Shown here: piece by piece, positions 1 to 8,049 of the stretch
Layout: each line of letters starts with the position of its first letter
Numbering within the stretch: position 1 is the first letter of the stretch
Origin: Streptomyces xiamenensis
GTDB lineage: Bacteria > Actinomycetota > Actinomycetes > Streptomycetales > Streptomycetaceae
NCBI RefSeq assembly: GCF_000993785.3
Contig: NZ_CP009922.3
Location: forward strand, 2,108,001-2,172,000
Direction: 5' to 3'
Length of the DNA: 64,000 bases
Position numbers and translations under genes: made by a program
The notes under the pieces: generated by a model
Told to the model about the DNA's origin: nothing
The model's database searches: none
What the model saw: the letters and a program-made list of their open reading frames with translations, nothing else

Positions 1-478
1 TCAGCTCGTGGTACAGGGTGTGCGGATTGTCGGCGCCCGCTCCCAGCACGATGTGCTGCCGGCCACGGTCGGTGGTGGTGTAGGCACGGGCCCCCATCGC
101 GGCGGCCGACGCCTGGGCGTCCGGGCCTCTGTGCACCTCCACCCGCCCGAAGTTGGTGCCCAGCGCCTTCTCCGCCTTGCCGCGGATCTTCGGCTCCACC
201 GGACTGCCCGGCTTCCGGGTGACGGCCTGGACCTGCGCCGCCTCCCGCTGCACCGGCTGATCGTGGCCGCAGCCGGCGCCGTGCTCGTGCTGGTCCTGCT
301 CGGCCGCCGCCCGTTCCCGCTGCACCCGCAGCGTCCGGGAGACGGCGCCGTTGCCCGCCAGCCGCTGGAGGGCCAGCACCGCCTGGGGGCCGGCCGGCGC
401 GGCCGGGCGCCGTACGGTCCGTGCGGGCCGGGCCGCGCCCGCGCGGCCCGACTGCTCCGGTTGCTTCTGCGCTCGCAT
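1..478 (-). CDS. eCIS-core (DUF4157) domain protein, 3' end cut by window
   Basis: Reading from ATG at 478 leftwards gives 159 residues before the edge. Residues about 34-48 carry the leader ALQRLAGNGAVSRTL followed by RVQRE. A proline/arginine-rich linker follows, then a DUF4157-type core: PKIRGKAEKALGTNFGRVEVH, AMGARAYTT, a conserved HIVLG-like strand, and TLYHEL at the very edge, which is where the family's HExxH zinc-protease motif begins. Known of the family: DUF4157 is the eCIS core domain, common in toxins and processing enzymes linked to contractile injection systems. Inferred: a cargo or cargo-processing protein, since its neighbour at 508-1935 has the same leader. The catalytic half lies outside the window, so activity cannot be judged. 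Confidence 0.8.
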   Translation of the reverse strand, partial: MRAQKQPEQSGRAGAARPARTVRRPAAPAGPQAVLALQRLAGNGAVSRTLRVQRERAAAEQDQHEHGAGCGHDQPVQREAAQVQAVTRKPGSPVEPKIRGKAEKALGTNFGRVEVHRGPDAQASAAAMGARAYTTTDRGRQHIVLGAGADNPHTLYHEL

Positions 479-507
479 GCCTGAGCCTGTACCTCGCTGG
501 TCGCTGA

Positions 508-1935
508 TCAGTAGTAGCGCGTGTCGCGGTCGCGGTCGCGCCGTGAGCTGCTGCGGGACAGGCTCGGAGCACGGAAACTGCTGCTCTGGCTGAAGACGGG
601 CTCGTCCTCGTAGTCGCTGACGTAGCTCACCTGGCTGCTGCTGGGCCGCGAGGCACTGACGCTGTTGGAGCGGCGCAGGGAGCTGCGGCTGAGGCCACCC
701 GTCCCACTGCCGGACGCGTAGGGGTCGATGTCCCGGCTGCGGGAGCTGCTGGGCGGGTAGCGGCCGGACGTGCTGACGGGCGGGTAGTAGGAGGACGGCC
801 GGCTGGAACGGTCGCTGGGTGCGTGGCTGCGGCCGGACACGCTGCTGGAGCGGCGCAGGGGACTCGGGCCGGGAAGGTACCCGTCGCTGTCGTAGGCGTT
901 GGCCGCGCCCGGATCGGGGCGGTAGGGGGTCTTGGCCAGTCGCCGCAGAGCATCGCGCTGGCTCTCGCCCGAGCGGGAGCTGCTGCGCTCCCGGTAGTAC
1001 GAGGTGTCCAGCGGCTGTGGCCCGGGGCTCAGCTCCCGCAGATCGACGTCCCGCGTCGAGCGGGTCTCGTGCCGGTGGGTGCCCTGCCTGCGCAGGTAGC
1101 GGTCCTGTTCCGCCAGGTCGGGATACTTTCCGGTGCGGGACGTGTCTCGCCCCGCTATCAGCTCCGCCCGCTCGGAACCCACCAGGCTCCGGGTGTGCTG
1201 CAGCTGTCCCTGGTCGTCGAGATAGGGGACTTTGCCCAAGTTGTTGATCATCGACTGGTAGCTGCTCTCGGCCTGGTCGTAAGCGGGACCGGACGGCTGA
1301 TCGCGGAAGGGATTGCTCTTCCCGTGCCGCTTCTTGTAGTCGGCGTCCCGGTCGTCCCGCAGGCTGTTGATGCCGGCGTACTCCACGGCGGTGGTGTGCA
1401 GCGCCGCCGCGGGGTTGTTCCGCTTCAGGGCGGTCCGGTGGGCCTCGCGGTACTCGTCCTGCGTCATCGGGGTGTCCCCGTACTGCTTCCGCGTGCCCGT
1501 GCCCGGGTGGGCGCGGTGGGAGTCGTGGTCCTCGTAGTAGGCCGGGAGATTCTTCTCGACGTACTTCGGCAGCGCGCCGGCGCCGCGTGCGCCGCCGGTG
1601 ACGCTGCGGGGGGCGGCGGCGGAGTAGGGAATCGGGTGCTCGGCCTGGTGCGTCGAATGGCCGTCGATCTTCTTCCCGTACCGCCGCTCCAGGCGACGGC
1701 GTTCCTTGTCACGTTCGCCGTAGGTGCTGTATCCCTCGTCGTCGTAGCCCGCCCGCTGCACGGGCAGCGCCGGCTGCCGCCCCTGGCCGGACAGACTGCG
1801 CGAGGCCCGCGCGTTGCCCGCGGTCCGCTGGATGTTCAGCATCGAGGACACCGCGGAGTTCACCGCGCCGTCCCGCGAAGGGCTCGCCACCGGCGGCCTT
1901 CCCCGATGCTTGCCTGATTCCTCGCGCGCGTACAC
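508..1935 (-). CDS. Large unknown protein with eCIS-type leader and Ser/Arg-rich tail
   Basis: 475 aa. The GTG start at 1935 has a GGGAG ribosome site four bases upstream. Residues 34-48 read NIQRTAGNARASRSL and residues 59-61 VQR, matching the leader of the next gene downstream, 29 bp away on the same strand. A middle domain (about 90-200) has a run of polar residues, H96-x2-E99-H100, H137, H140, H143 and H166 with Y162/R163, suggestive of a metal-dependent enzyme but not a family I recognise. Residues 310-475 are low complexity, rich in Ser, Arg and Tyr, with repeated LRRSxSVS motifs. It could be a contractile-system cargo. No signal peptide or membrane segment is seen. Function is unassigned. 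Confidence 0.72.
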   Translation of the reverse strand: MYAREESGKHRGRPPVASPSRDGAVNSAVSSMLNIQRTAGNARASRSLSGQGRQPALPVQRAGYDDEGYSTYGERDKERRRLERRYGKKIDGHSTHQAEHPIPYSAAAPRSVTGGARGAGALPKYVEKNLPAYYEDHDSHRAHPGTGTRKQYGDTPMTQDEYREAHRTALKRNNPAAALHTTAVEYAGINSLRDDRDADYKKRHGKSNPFRDQPSGPAYDQAESSYQSMINNLGKVPYLDDQGQLQHTRSLVGSERAELIAGRDTSRTGKYPDLAEQDRYLRRQGTHRHETRSTRDVDLRELSPGPQPLDTSYYRERSSSRSGESQRDALRRLAKTPYRPDPGAANAYDSDGYLPGPSPLRRSSSVSGRSHAPSDRSSRPSSYYPPVSTSGRYPPSSSRSRDIDPYASGSGTGGLSRSSLRRSNSVSASRPSSSQVSYVSDYEDEPVFSQSSSFRAPSLSRSSSRRDRDRDTRYY

Positions 1936-2020
1936 CGATCACTCCCGGGACTGTGCTGACGATGCTCTGCTCCAGGAGAGGACGTTACGGTGCGGCGCGA
2001 CCGCTGCCGAGAGCTGTGGG

Positions 2021-2053
2021 GGCACGCCTGTTGCCTGTTGAGGCAGGCGTGCC
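2021..2053 (-). terminator. Hairpin after the response regulator
   Basis: Arms GGCACGCC (2021-2028) and GGCGTGCC (2046-2053), plus an inner TGCCT/AGGCA stem, with a 3-nt bulge. It starts 22 bp beyond the stop codon of the minus-strand response regulator at 2075 and has no T-tract, as is usual for actinomycete terminators. Confidence 0.45.
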
Positions 2054-2074
2054 GGCGAGGGCCGGGCGACCCGG

Positions 2075-2725
2075 TCAGTCGGCCGGCGGGACGCCCGCGC
2101 GGCGGGCCAGGGCCACGGCGGCCAGGGTGGAGTGGACGCCCAGCTTGCCCAGGACGTTCTGCATGTGGGTGCGCACGGTGTGCGGGGAGAGATAGAGGCG
2201 CTCGGCGACCGCCTTGCGGCCCAGGCCCGACAGCATGCAACGCAGCACCTCCAGTTCCCTGGGGGTCAGTGAGGCGACCAGCCGCTGGTGCTCGGTGCGG
2301 TTGCGGCGGTCGTGGGTCAGCTCGCGTAAGACGCCGGTGAGCAGGGCGGGCGGGACGTGGGTCTCCTCGCGCAGTACGCCGCGAACCACCACCAGCAGCC
2401 TGGCGAGTGAACTGTCTTTGGCCACCCAGGCGTTGGCTCCCGCGGTGAGTGACTGCGCGGCGCGCCGCGGGTCGTCGTAGGTCGCGAGCATCACGGGGCG
2501 CAGCTCGCCGTGGCGCTCGCGGACGAGGGTGAGCAGGGTCTGTGACTCGGCCATGTCGACGTCCAGCAGCAGGACGTCGTAGCCGGCCCGTTCCAGTTGG
2601 TGCACGGCTGCCGGAACCGTGCCGACGGCCGCCGCCTCCACGTCGGTCTCCGCCGTGAGGGCGGTGGCCAGCGACTCGGCGAAGATGCGGTGCTCGTCCA
2701 CCACCAATACGCGTATGCGATCCAT
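2075..2725 (-). CDS. NarL/FixJ-family response regulator (orphan)
   Basis: 216 aa from ATG at 2725, preceded by an AGGGGGCGG ribosome site. The reading frame is open further upstream, but the receiver domain starts right here (MDRIRVLVVDEHR). The receiver keeps the phospho-acceptor Asp in LLLDVDMAES and a lysine in VAKDSS. The C-terminal LuxR-type helix-turn-helix (LTPRELEVLRCMLSGLGRKAVAERLYLSPHTVRTHMQNVL) binds DNA. No histidine kinase is adjacent in the window, so it is an orphan. It is divergent from the desaturase-like gene at 3054, and the 328-bp region between them holds a strong dyad, so one may control the other, though nothing proves it. Confidence 0.88.
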   Translation of the reverse strand: MDRIRVLVVDEHRIFAESLATALTAETDVEAAAVGTVPAAVHQLERAGYDVLLLDVDMAESQTLLTLVRERHGELRPVMLATYDDPRRAAQSLTAGANAWVAKDSSLARLLVVVRGVLREETHVPPALLTGVLRELTHDRRNRTEHQRLVASLTPRELEVLRCMLSGLGRKAVAERLYLSPHTVRTHMQNVLGKLGVHSTLAAVALARRAGVPPAD

Positions 2726-3016
2726 TGGATTCCGCCCCCTGACGCGAACGGGCGGGCCTGGTGGGCGCATTCGGGTACGGCCGCCGCCGTCCCGTAGCAC
2801 CCACCGCTCTCGCCCCCTGAAAAACAGCTGTCGGCCCCCACCGATGCTGTCCCTCCAATGTACGGGCGGAAACGTCTGGGTGAAGGGGTTTGGCGGAAGT
2901 CGGCCATCCCGGAAAGGAGTACGAAGACGGAACCGCGCGCCCGGCGGGGCGCCGCGCCGTGCGCGGTGCACGCCACACGCGAGCGCTATTCATCCTATAG
3001 GCGGTCTTATCCGATG

Positions 3017-3038
3017 GAGGGGTGGTATATCAACCCTC
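3017..3038. promoter_or_regulatory. 22-bp inverted repeat upstream of the desaturase-like gene
   Basis: Arms GAGGGGTGG and CAACCCTC around a TATAT centre: 18 of 22 positions agree with the reverse complement. It ends 15 bp before the GTG at 3054, where a repressor would block transcription or initiation. The rest of the 328-bp divergent region 2726-3053 shows no gene. Confidence 0.5.
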
Positions 3039-3053
3039 TGGGTAACATCCGCC

Positions 3054-3956
3054 GTGGACACTCTGCCCGAGACAGAATACGTACCCATCCGGTCGAATTC
3101 ACTACTCCGCAAAACCGCTTATCCGCTCCTTCTGTTCGCTCTCGTCGCCACCGTCGCGTCCACGCTCGCCTTCGGCTGGGATCTGAGCACCGCCAGCATG
3201 CCCTTCCTCGTCGGCACCATCGCGTACCTCGCCATTCTGGAGCGGCTGATCCCGCACAACCCGGACTGGCACCCCAGCCGCCGCGAGTGGGGCCGGTACG
3301 GGATCTACTACGCCTTCACCACCGTCGGCAGCGTGATCGCCGAACTCGCCGTGCTCGCCGGTGTGGAGCGGCTGTCCCCCGACGTGCCCCGGTTCGGGCT
3401 CGCCGTCGAGATCCCGCTGGCGCTGCTGGTCGGCTCACTCGCCAGCTATCTCATCCACCGCTGGGGACACACCAACAAGTACCTGTGGCGGCTGCACGGC
3501 GTGCACCACGCTCCGGAGAAGGTGAACGTCGCCAACAACGGCGTCAATCACGTCCTTGACATCATGATCTCCCAGGGCATCGTGCAACTCGCCCTGGCGC
3601 TGGCCGGGTTCTCGGCCCAGGCGGTCTTCGCGGTGGGCCTGTTCGTGGTCGCGCAGGGCTTCTTCGTGCACGCGAACATCGACGTCCGCACCGGCTGGGT
3701 CGGCTATGTCCTCGCCAGCCCCGAACAGCACCGGCTGCACCACAGCACGGAGCTGTCCGAGGCCGGCCACTACGGAAGCGATCTGTCCATCTGGGACAGC
3801 CTCTTCGGCAGTTTCACCTGGTATCCGGGACGCCGCCCCGAGCGGGTCGGGCTGCACGACCCCGCGTCGTTCCCCCCGACCGACGCGGTGGTCGCCAGCA
3901 TGCTGCACCCGTTCCGGCAGGCCCGTCAGAGGGACAGGCGGCCCACATCGAGCTGA
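3054..3956 (+). CDS. Sterol desaturase / fatty acid hydroxylase superfamily membrane protein
   Basis: 300 aa from GTG at 3054 (VDTLPETEYVP). This start was chosen because the preceding in-frame sequence is promoter-like and contains the dyad. Several hydrophobic segments lie at about residues 20-60, 85-110 and 170-200. The di-iron histidine clusters of the superfamily are present: HRWGHTNKYLWRLHGVHH and, near the C-terminus, EQHRLHHS. Members hydroxylate or desaturate sterols, carotenoids or acyl chains in the membrane. The substrate is not evident here, and no sterol, hopanoid or carotenoid genes adjoin it. Its 3' end overlaps the convergent small gene at 3926 by 31 bp. Confidence 0.85.
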   Translation: MDTLPETEYVPIRSNSLLRKTAYPLLLFALVATVASTLAFGWDLSTASMPFLVGTIAYLAILERLIPHNPDWHPSRREWGRYGIYYAFTTVGSVIAELAVLAGVERLSPDVPRFGLAVEIPLALLVGSLASYLIHRWGHTNKYLWRLHGVHHAPEKVNVANNGVNHVLDIMISQGIVQLALALAGFSAQAVFAVGLFVVAQGFFVHANIDVRTGWVGYVLASPEQHRLHHSTELSEAGHYGSDLSIWDSLFGSFTWYPGRRPERVGLHDPASFPPTDAVVASMLHPFRQARQRDRRPTSS

Positions 3957-4258
3957 CCGGGTTCACCGGCGCCGCGCTCGAAGGAGAACAGCATGGAGCA
4001 CGGGTCCTGGACGTCGACCCGCACCGGCCGGCCGAGCCGGACGCACAGGGCCCGTGCCACCTCGGTCAGGCGGGTGCGCTCCTCGGGGGAGTACGCCGGG
4101 AAGCGCGCCCAGCTCTTCTCCTCCAGCTCCCGAGCGATGAGTTCCATGAACGCCACCCGGGCCCGCTGCTCCTCCTGTGGGGACATCGGGGTGAGGATCA
4201 CCTCGTCCGTCGCCCCTCCGTCGGCCGCCGCACGCACGTTGTAGAGATCGCGGATCAC
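3926..4258 (-). CDS. Small conserved hypothetical protein
   Basis: 110 aa from GTG at 4258 with a GGGAGAG ribosome site. It is charged and soluble (MIRDLYNVRAAADGG..., PMSPQEEQRARVAFMELIARELEEKSW), with no cysteine pair, signal peptide or membrane segment. It follows galK by 35 bp on the same strand, so it may be read from the gal operon. The 3' end runs 31 bp into the convergent desaturase-like gene. I do not recognise the family. Confidence 0.68.
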   Translation of the reverse strand: MIRDLYNVRAAADGGATDEVILTPMSPQEEQRARVAFMELIARELEEKSWARFPAYSPEERTRLTEVARALCVRLGRPVRVDVQDPCSMLFSFERGAGEPGQLDVGRLSL

Positions 4259-4293
4259 TAACTCTCCCGTCCCGTAAGCGAGTTGGACGGCGA

Positions 4294-5430
4294 TCAGCGT
4301 ACGGGCAGCCTCCGGGCACCCGGCGACGGGATGGCGGTAAAGATCCTCGGGGCGGTGTGACCGGCCGCCGCGAAAGCATCGGACACGGCCTTTCCGGTCA
4401 CCTCCGCCGCGTCCTCCTCCACCAGGACGACGGCCGAGCCGCCGAACCCGCCGCCCGTCATCCGGGCACCGAGCGCACCGGCGGCGGCCGACGCCTCGAC
4501 CACCAGGTCCAGTTCGGGGCAGGAGACCTCGAAGTCGTCGCGCAGCGAGGCGTGGCCCTCGAACAGCAGCGGGCCGATCTCGCGGACCCGGCCCGCGTCC
4601 AGCAGCGCGGTCACCCGCTCCACCCGGTGGTTCTCGGTGACGACGTGCTTCACCCGGCGCCGGATCTCCTCGTCGGACAACCGGGCCAGGGCCGCCTCCA
4701 GCTCACCGAACGGGACGTCGCGCAGCGCCGGTACGCCCAGTGCCGCCGCGCCCGCCTCACAGGAGGCGCGCCGCTTGCCGTACGCGCCGTCCGCGTGCGC
4801 GTGCTTGACCTGGGTGTCCACCACCAGCAGCCGCAGCCCCTCTGCGGCCAGGTCGAAGGGGATCTGGCGCTGCGCCATGTCCCGGGTGTCCAGGTGCAGG
4901 GCGTGGCCCTCCGTGCAGCAGGCGGAGGCCATCTGGTCCAGGATGCCGGTCGGGGCGCCGACGTAGCCGTTCTCGGCGCGCTGCCCGATCCGGGAGATCT
5001 CCTCGCGGCTCAGCCCCAGGTCGTACAGGTCGCTCAGCGCCAGCGCCGTGACCACCTCCAGCGCGGCGGAGGAGGAGAGCCCGGCGCCGACCGGGACGTC
5101 GGAAGTGTAGTGGATGTCCGCGCCGCCGACCTCGTGCCCGGCCTCGCGCAGCGCCCACAGCACTCCGGCCGGGTAGACGGCCCAGCCGCCGACCGAGCCG
5201 GGGGCGAGGGTCGCGGTGTCGATGTCCACCGGCGGGCCCGCTATCTCGCGGGAGTGCACGCGCACGAGGCCGTCCGCGCGCCGCGAGACGGTGGCGGTGG
5301 TGCTGTGCGGCAGGGCGAGCGGCATGACGAAGCCGTCGTTGTAGTCGGTGTGCTCCCCGATGAGGTTGACCCGCCCCGGGGCGGTCCAGGTGCCTTCGGG
5401 GGCGACCCCGTACAGCTGCTCGTGCGTCAC
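4294..5430 (-). CDS. galK: Galactokinase
   Basis: 378 aa; phosphorylates galactose to galactose-1-phosphate with ATP, the first Leloir step in the cytosol. GHMP-kinase motifs are clear: the galactokinase signature PGRVNLIGEHTDYNDG near the N-terminus, the ATP loop PVGAGLSSSAALE, and GARMTGGGFGGSAV near the C-terminus. The GTG start at 5430 overlaps the galE stop as GTGA, so translation is coupled. Length is normal for the family. Last of the galT-galE-galK set. Confidence 0.95.
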   Translation of the reverse strand: MTHEQLYGVAPEGTWTAPGRVNLIGEHTDYNDGFVMPLALPHSTTATVSRRADGLVRVHSREIAGPPVDIDTATLAPGSVGGWAVYPAGVLWALREAGHEVGGADIHYTSDVPVGAGLSSSAALEVVTALALSDLYDLGLSREEISRIGQRAENGYVGAPTGILDQMASACCTEGHALHLDTRDMAQRQIPFDLAAEGLRLLVVDTQVKHAHADGAYGKRRASCEAGAAALGVPALRDVPFGELEAALARLSDEEIRRRVKHVVTENHRVERVTALLDAGRVREIGPLLFEGHASLRDDFEVSCPELDLVVEASAAAGALGARMTGGGFGGSAVVLVEEDAAEVTGKAVSDAFAAAGHTAPRIFTAIPSPGARRLPVR

Positions 5431-6401
5431 TGGGTGCTCTCGCTCTCCTGCCGGCGCGCGAACGTCCACGCGTCCTCGATGATCCCGGACAGATCGGTAC
5501 GGGTGGGCCGCCAGCCGAGCACCTCGCGGGCGCGGTCGGCGGAGGCCACCAGGACGGCGGGGTCGCCGGCCCGGCGCGGGGCCTCGGTCTCGGGGATCTC
5601 GTGGCCGGTGACCTTGCGGGCGGTCTCGACGACCTCGCGGACCGAGAAGCCGTTGCCGTTGCCGAGGTTGCAGATCAGGTGCTCGGAGGGCCTGGCGGCG
5701 GTGAGGGCGAGCAGGTGCGCCTCGGCGAGGTCGTCGACGTGGATGTAGTCGCGCACGCAGGTGCCGTCGGGAGTCGGGTAGTCGGTGCCGAAGACGGAGA
5801 TGCTGTCGCGGCGGCCCTGCGCGGTGCGCAGTACCAGCGGGATGAGGTGGCTCTCGGGGTCGTGCCGCTCGCCGTACGCGCCGTGCGCGCCCGCCACGTT
5901 GAAGTAGCGCAGCGAGACGGCGGCCAGGCCGTGGGCGGCGGCCTCGCTGGTGATCATGTGGTCGACGGCGAGCTTGGTGGCACCGTACGGGTTGGTGGGC
6001 GCGGTGGCCGCGTCCTCGGTGATGGGGGTGGTGGCGGGCTCGCCGTACACCGCCGCCGTGGAGGAGAAGACGAGGGTGCGCACGCCCGCCGCGCGCATGG
6101 CGGCGAGGAGTTCGATGGCGCCGCCGACGTTGTTGCGCCAGTACTTCGCGGGGTCGGTCACGGACTCGCCGACCTGCGAGCTGGCGGCGAAGTGCAGGAC
6201 GCCGTCGTAGCCGCCGTCCAGCCAGCGGGCGGCGTCCTGGACCCGGCCCTCGATGAACTCGGCACCGGCCGGGACGCCTTCGCGGAAGCCGGTGGACAGG
6301 TCGTCCAGGACGGTGACGCGGTGGCCCGCGGCCAGCAGGTGGGCGGTGACCACGCTGCCGACGTAGCCGGCACCGCCGGTGACCAGGTAACGGTTGCTCA
6401 T
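5427..6401 (-). CDS. galE: UDP-glucose 4-epimerase
   Basis: 324 aa; interconverts UDP-galactose and UDP-glucose using bound NAD. The Rossmann motif GGAGYVGS is at residues 9-16, the catalytic YxxxK is in NPYGATKLAVDH, and the upstream catalytic serine region is FSSTAAVYG. It overlaps galT upstream (ATGA) and galK downstream (GTGA), placing it in the middle of a tightly coupled Leloir operon. Confidence 0.95.
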   Translation of the reverse strand: MSNRYLVTGGAGYVGSVVTAHLLAAGHRVTVLDDLSTGFREGVPAGAEFIEGRVQDAARWLDGGYDGVLHFAASSQVGESVTDPAKYWRNNVGGAIELLAAMRAAGVRTLVFSSTAAVYGEPATTPITEDAATAPTNPYGATKLAVDHMITSEAAAHGLAAVSLRYFNVAGAHGAYGERHDPESHLIPLVLRTAQGRRDSISVFGTDYPTPDGTCVRDYIHVDDLAEAHLLALTAARPSEHLICNLGNGNGFSVREVVETARKVTGHEIPETEAPRRAGDPAVLVASADRAREVLGWRPTRTDLSGIIEDAWTFARRQESESTQ

Positions 6402-7453
6402 GCGGTTGCCACCTCTCGCAGCCGGGCGGCGGCGGCCTCCGGCAGGGAATCACTGACGAACACATTCATACCGGACTCGGAACCCGCCTGGTACTTCAGC
6501 TTGTCGGGTCCGCGGCGGATGGTGAACAGCTCCAGGTGCAGGGCGAAATCGGCGCGTGCCTCGTCGGTGATGCCGCGGAAGGGAGCCTGGTGCCAGCCGG
6601 AGATGTACGGGGTGGGCGGCATGCCGGGGCCGAAGACACGGTCGAAGCGGCGCAGGATTTCCAGGTAGACGGCGGGGAACTCCGCGCGGGCCGCGTCGTC
6701 GAGGGTCCGCAGGTCGGGGACGCGGCGATTGGGGTAGAGGTGCACCTCGTACGGCCAGCGGGCGGCGTACGGGACGAAGGCCGTCCAGTGCTCCGTGGCG
6801 AGCACGACGCGGGAGCCGTCGGCGCGCTCCTCGGCGAGCAGGTCGTCGTAGAGGTTGGCGCCGCCGGTGGCGCGCTTGTGCTCGGCGACGGCCGTCAGGG
6901 CGCGCTCGGTGTGCGGGGTGAGGAACGGGTAGCCGTAGATCTGCCCGTGCGGGTGCGCGAGGGTGACGCCGATCTCGGCGCCGCGGTTCTCGAAGGCGTA
7001 GATCTGGGTGACGGCCGGGTTCTCGGCGAACTCGGCGGTGCGATCCGTCCAGGCGTGCAGGACGAGGGCGGCCTGTTCCGGGGTGAGATCGGCGAAGGAG
7101 CCGTCGTGGCGCGGCGAGAAGCAGACGACCTCGCAGCGGCCGAGGTCGCCGGAGAAGGACGGGAAGCGGTTCTCGAAGACGACGACGTCGTAGTCGGCGG
7201 CCGGTATCTCGCTCAGCCGCTCGCCCTGCGAGGGGCACAGCGGGCACTGGTCGGCGGGCGGGTGGTACGTACGGCTCTGGCGGTGCGCCGCGTATCCGAC
7301 GGACTCGCCCCGCAGCCGGTCGCGCCGGATCTCGGAGGCGGGGGCGGCGAGCTCCAGCGGCCTCCGGTCGAGCGCGGTGCGGTCGGCGTCGTCGCGGGAG
7401 TCGAAATAGATCAGCTCTCGCCCATCGGCCAGCTTGACCGTGGTCCTCTTCAT
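6398..7453 (-). CDS. galT: Galactose-1-phosphate uridylyltransferase
   Basis: 351 aa from ATG at 7453 with GAGGA five bases upstream; the longer open frame (to 7492) runs into promoter-like AT-rich DNA and is rejected. It transfers UMP from UDP-glucose to galactose-1-phosphate. The zinc-binding CPLCPS lies near residue 60 and the active-site HPHGQIYGYP carries the nucleophilic histidine. First gene of galTEK; the stop overlaps galE by 4 bp. Confidence 0.95.
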   Translation of the reverse strand: MKRTTVKLADGRELIYFDSRDDADRTALDRRPLELAAPASEIRRDRLRGESVGYAAHRQSRTYHPPADQCPLCPSQGERLSEIPAADYDVVVFENRFPSFSGDLGRCEVVCFSPRHDGSFADLTPEQAALVLHAWTDRTAEFAENPAVTQIYAFENRGAEIGVTLAHPHGQIYGYPFLTPHTERALTAVAEHKRATGGANLYDDLLAEERADGSRVVLATEHWTAFVPYAARWPYEVHLYPNRRVPDLRTLDDAARAEFPAVYLEILRRFDRVFGPGMPPTPYISGWHQAPFRGITDEARADFALHLELFTIRRGPDKLKYQAGSESGMNVFVSDSLPEAAAARLREVATA

Positions 7454-7530
7454 GCCGTCCTCACTTGCCAGCACCCACTCCAACAGAATCAAACATAATG
7501 AAGCATACCCCTGCAGCGGGCGTCAACCAC
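7454..7530 (-). promoter_or_regulatory. galTp: gal operon promoter region
   Basis: This is an unusually AT-rich island for the window. On the minus strand it reads TTATGTTTGATTCTGTTGG (7480-7498), with repeated TGTTTG/CTGTTG hexamers, and a TTGACG -35-like box lies further upstream. Known: Streptomyces gal operons have a galactose-inducible, glucose-repressed promoter with a complex repeated-hexamer operator. That this is the equivalent is inferred from position and base composition. Confidence 0.4.
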
Positions 7531-8049
7531 ATCCGTCGTGCCCCGGAGTGACGGCGGAACGCGGCACGATCACGGCAGGCCGCCCACCGGCGACGGCGCG
7601 GGAAGGGCGGGAGTCCCCCACCGACCGCACCACCGCACGGCACATCACTCCCCGGAACCGGACAGCAGGAACCACCACACGCTCAGGAAGAACAGAACTC
7701 CCCACCGTCCCCCCGCGCCCCGGCAGACCCGGCGGCGCAGCGCGGGCGCGCGAACGGGGGAAGGGTGCGGGGCGTGCGCGCCGGACGACGGCACGCGCAC
7801 GGGGCGCCCGCACCGGAACACGCTCGCGGGGCGGACGGGCGGCGGGCGCCGCGCCCCGGGCGGAAACGGGCCGTGCGCCCGGCGAAGCGGTCAGCCGATG
7901 ACCTGCCGCCCGGCCACGATCGCGGCACGGGAGGACCCGGGCGGGCGCCCGGGACTCGCGGGTGGGGCCGGGCCGTCCACCGGTGCGTGGTGTGGGCCCG
8001 CCCCGACACTCCGCCCGCGCGTTCGGAGGCCGCCGCCGCGGGCCGGCGC
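7531..8049. other. Gene-free interval between galT and the next operon
   Basis: About 520 bp of GC-rich sequence. Open frames exist on both strands, but their translations are arginine/proline-rich, lack ribosome sites and show no domain. I see no RNA gene or repeat. It may simply hold the 3' region of the operon ending at 8050. Confidence 0.4.
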
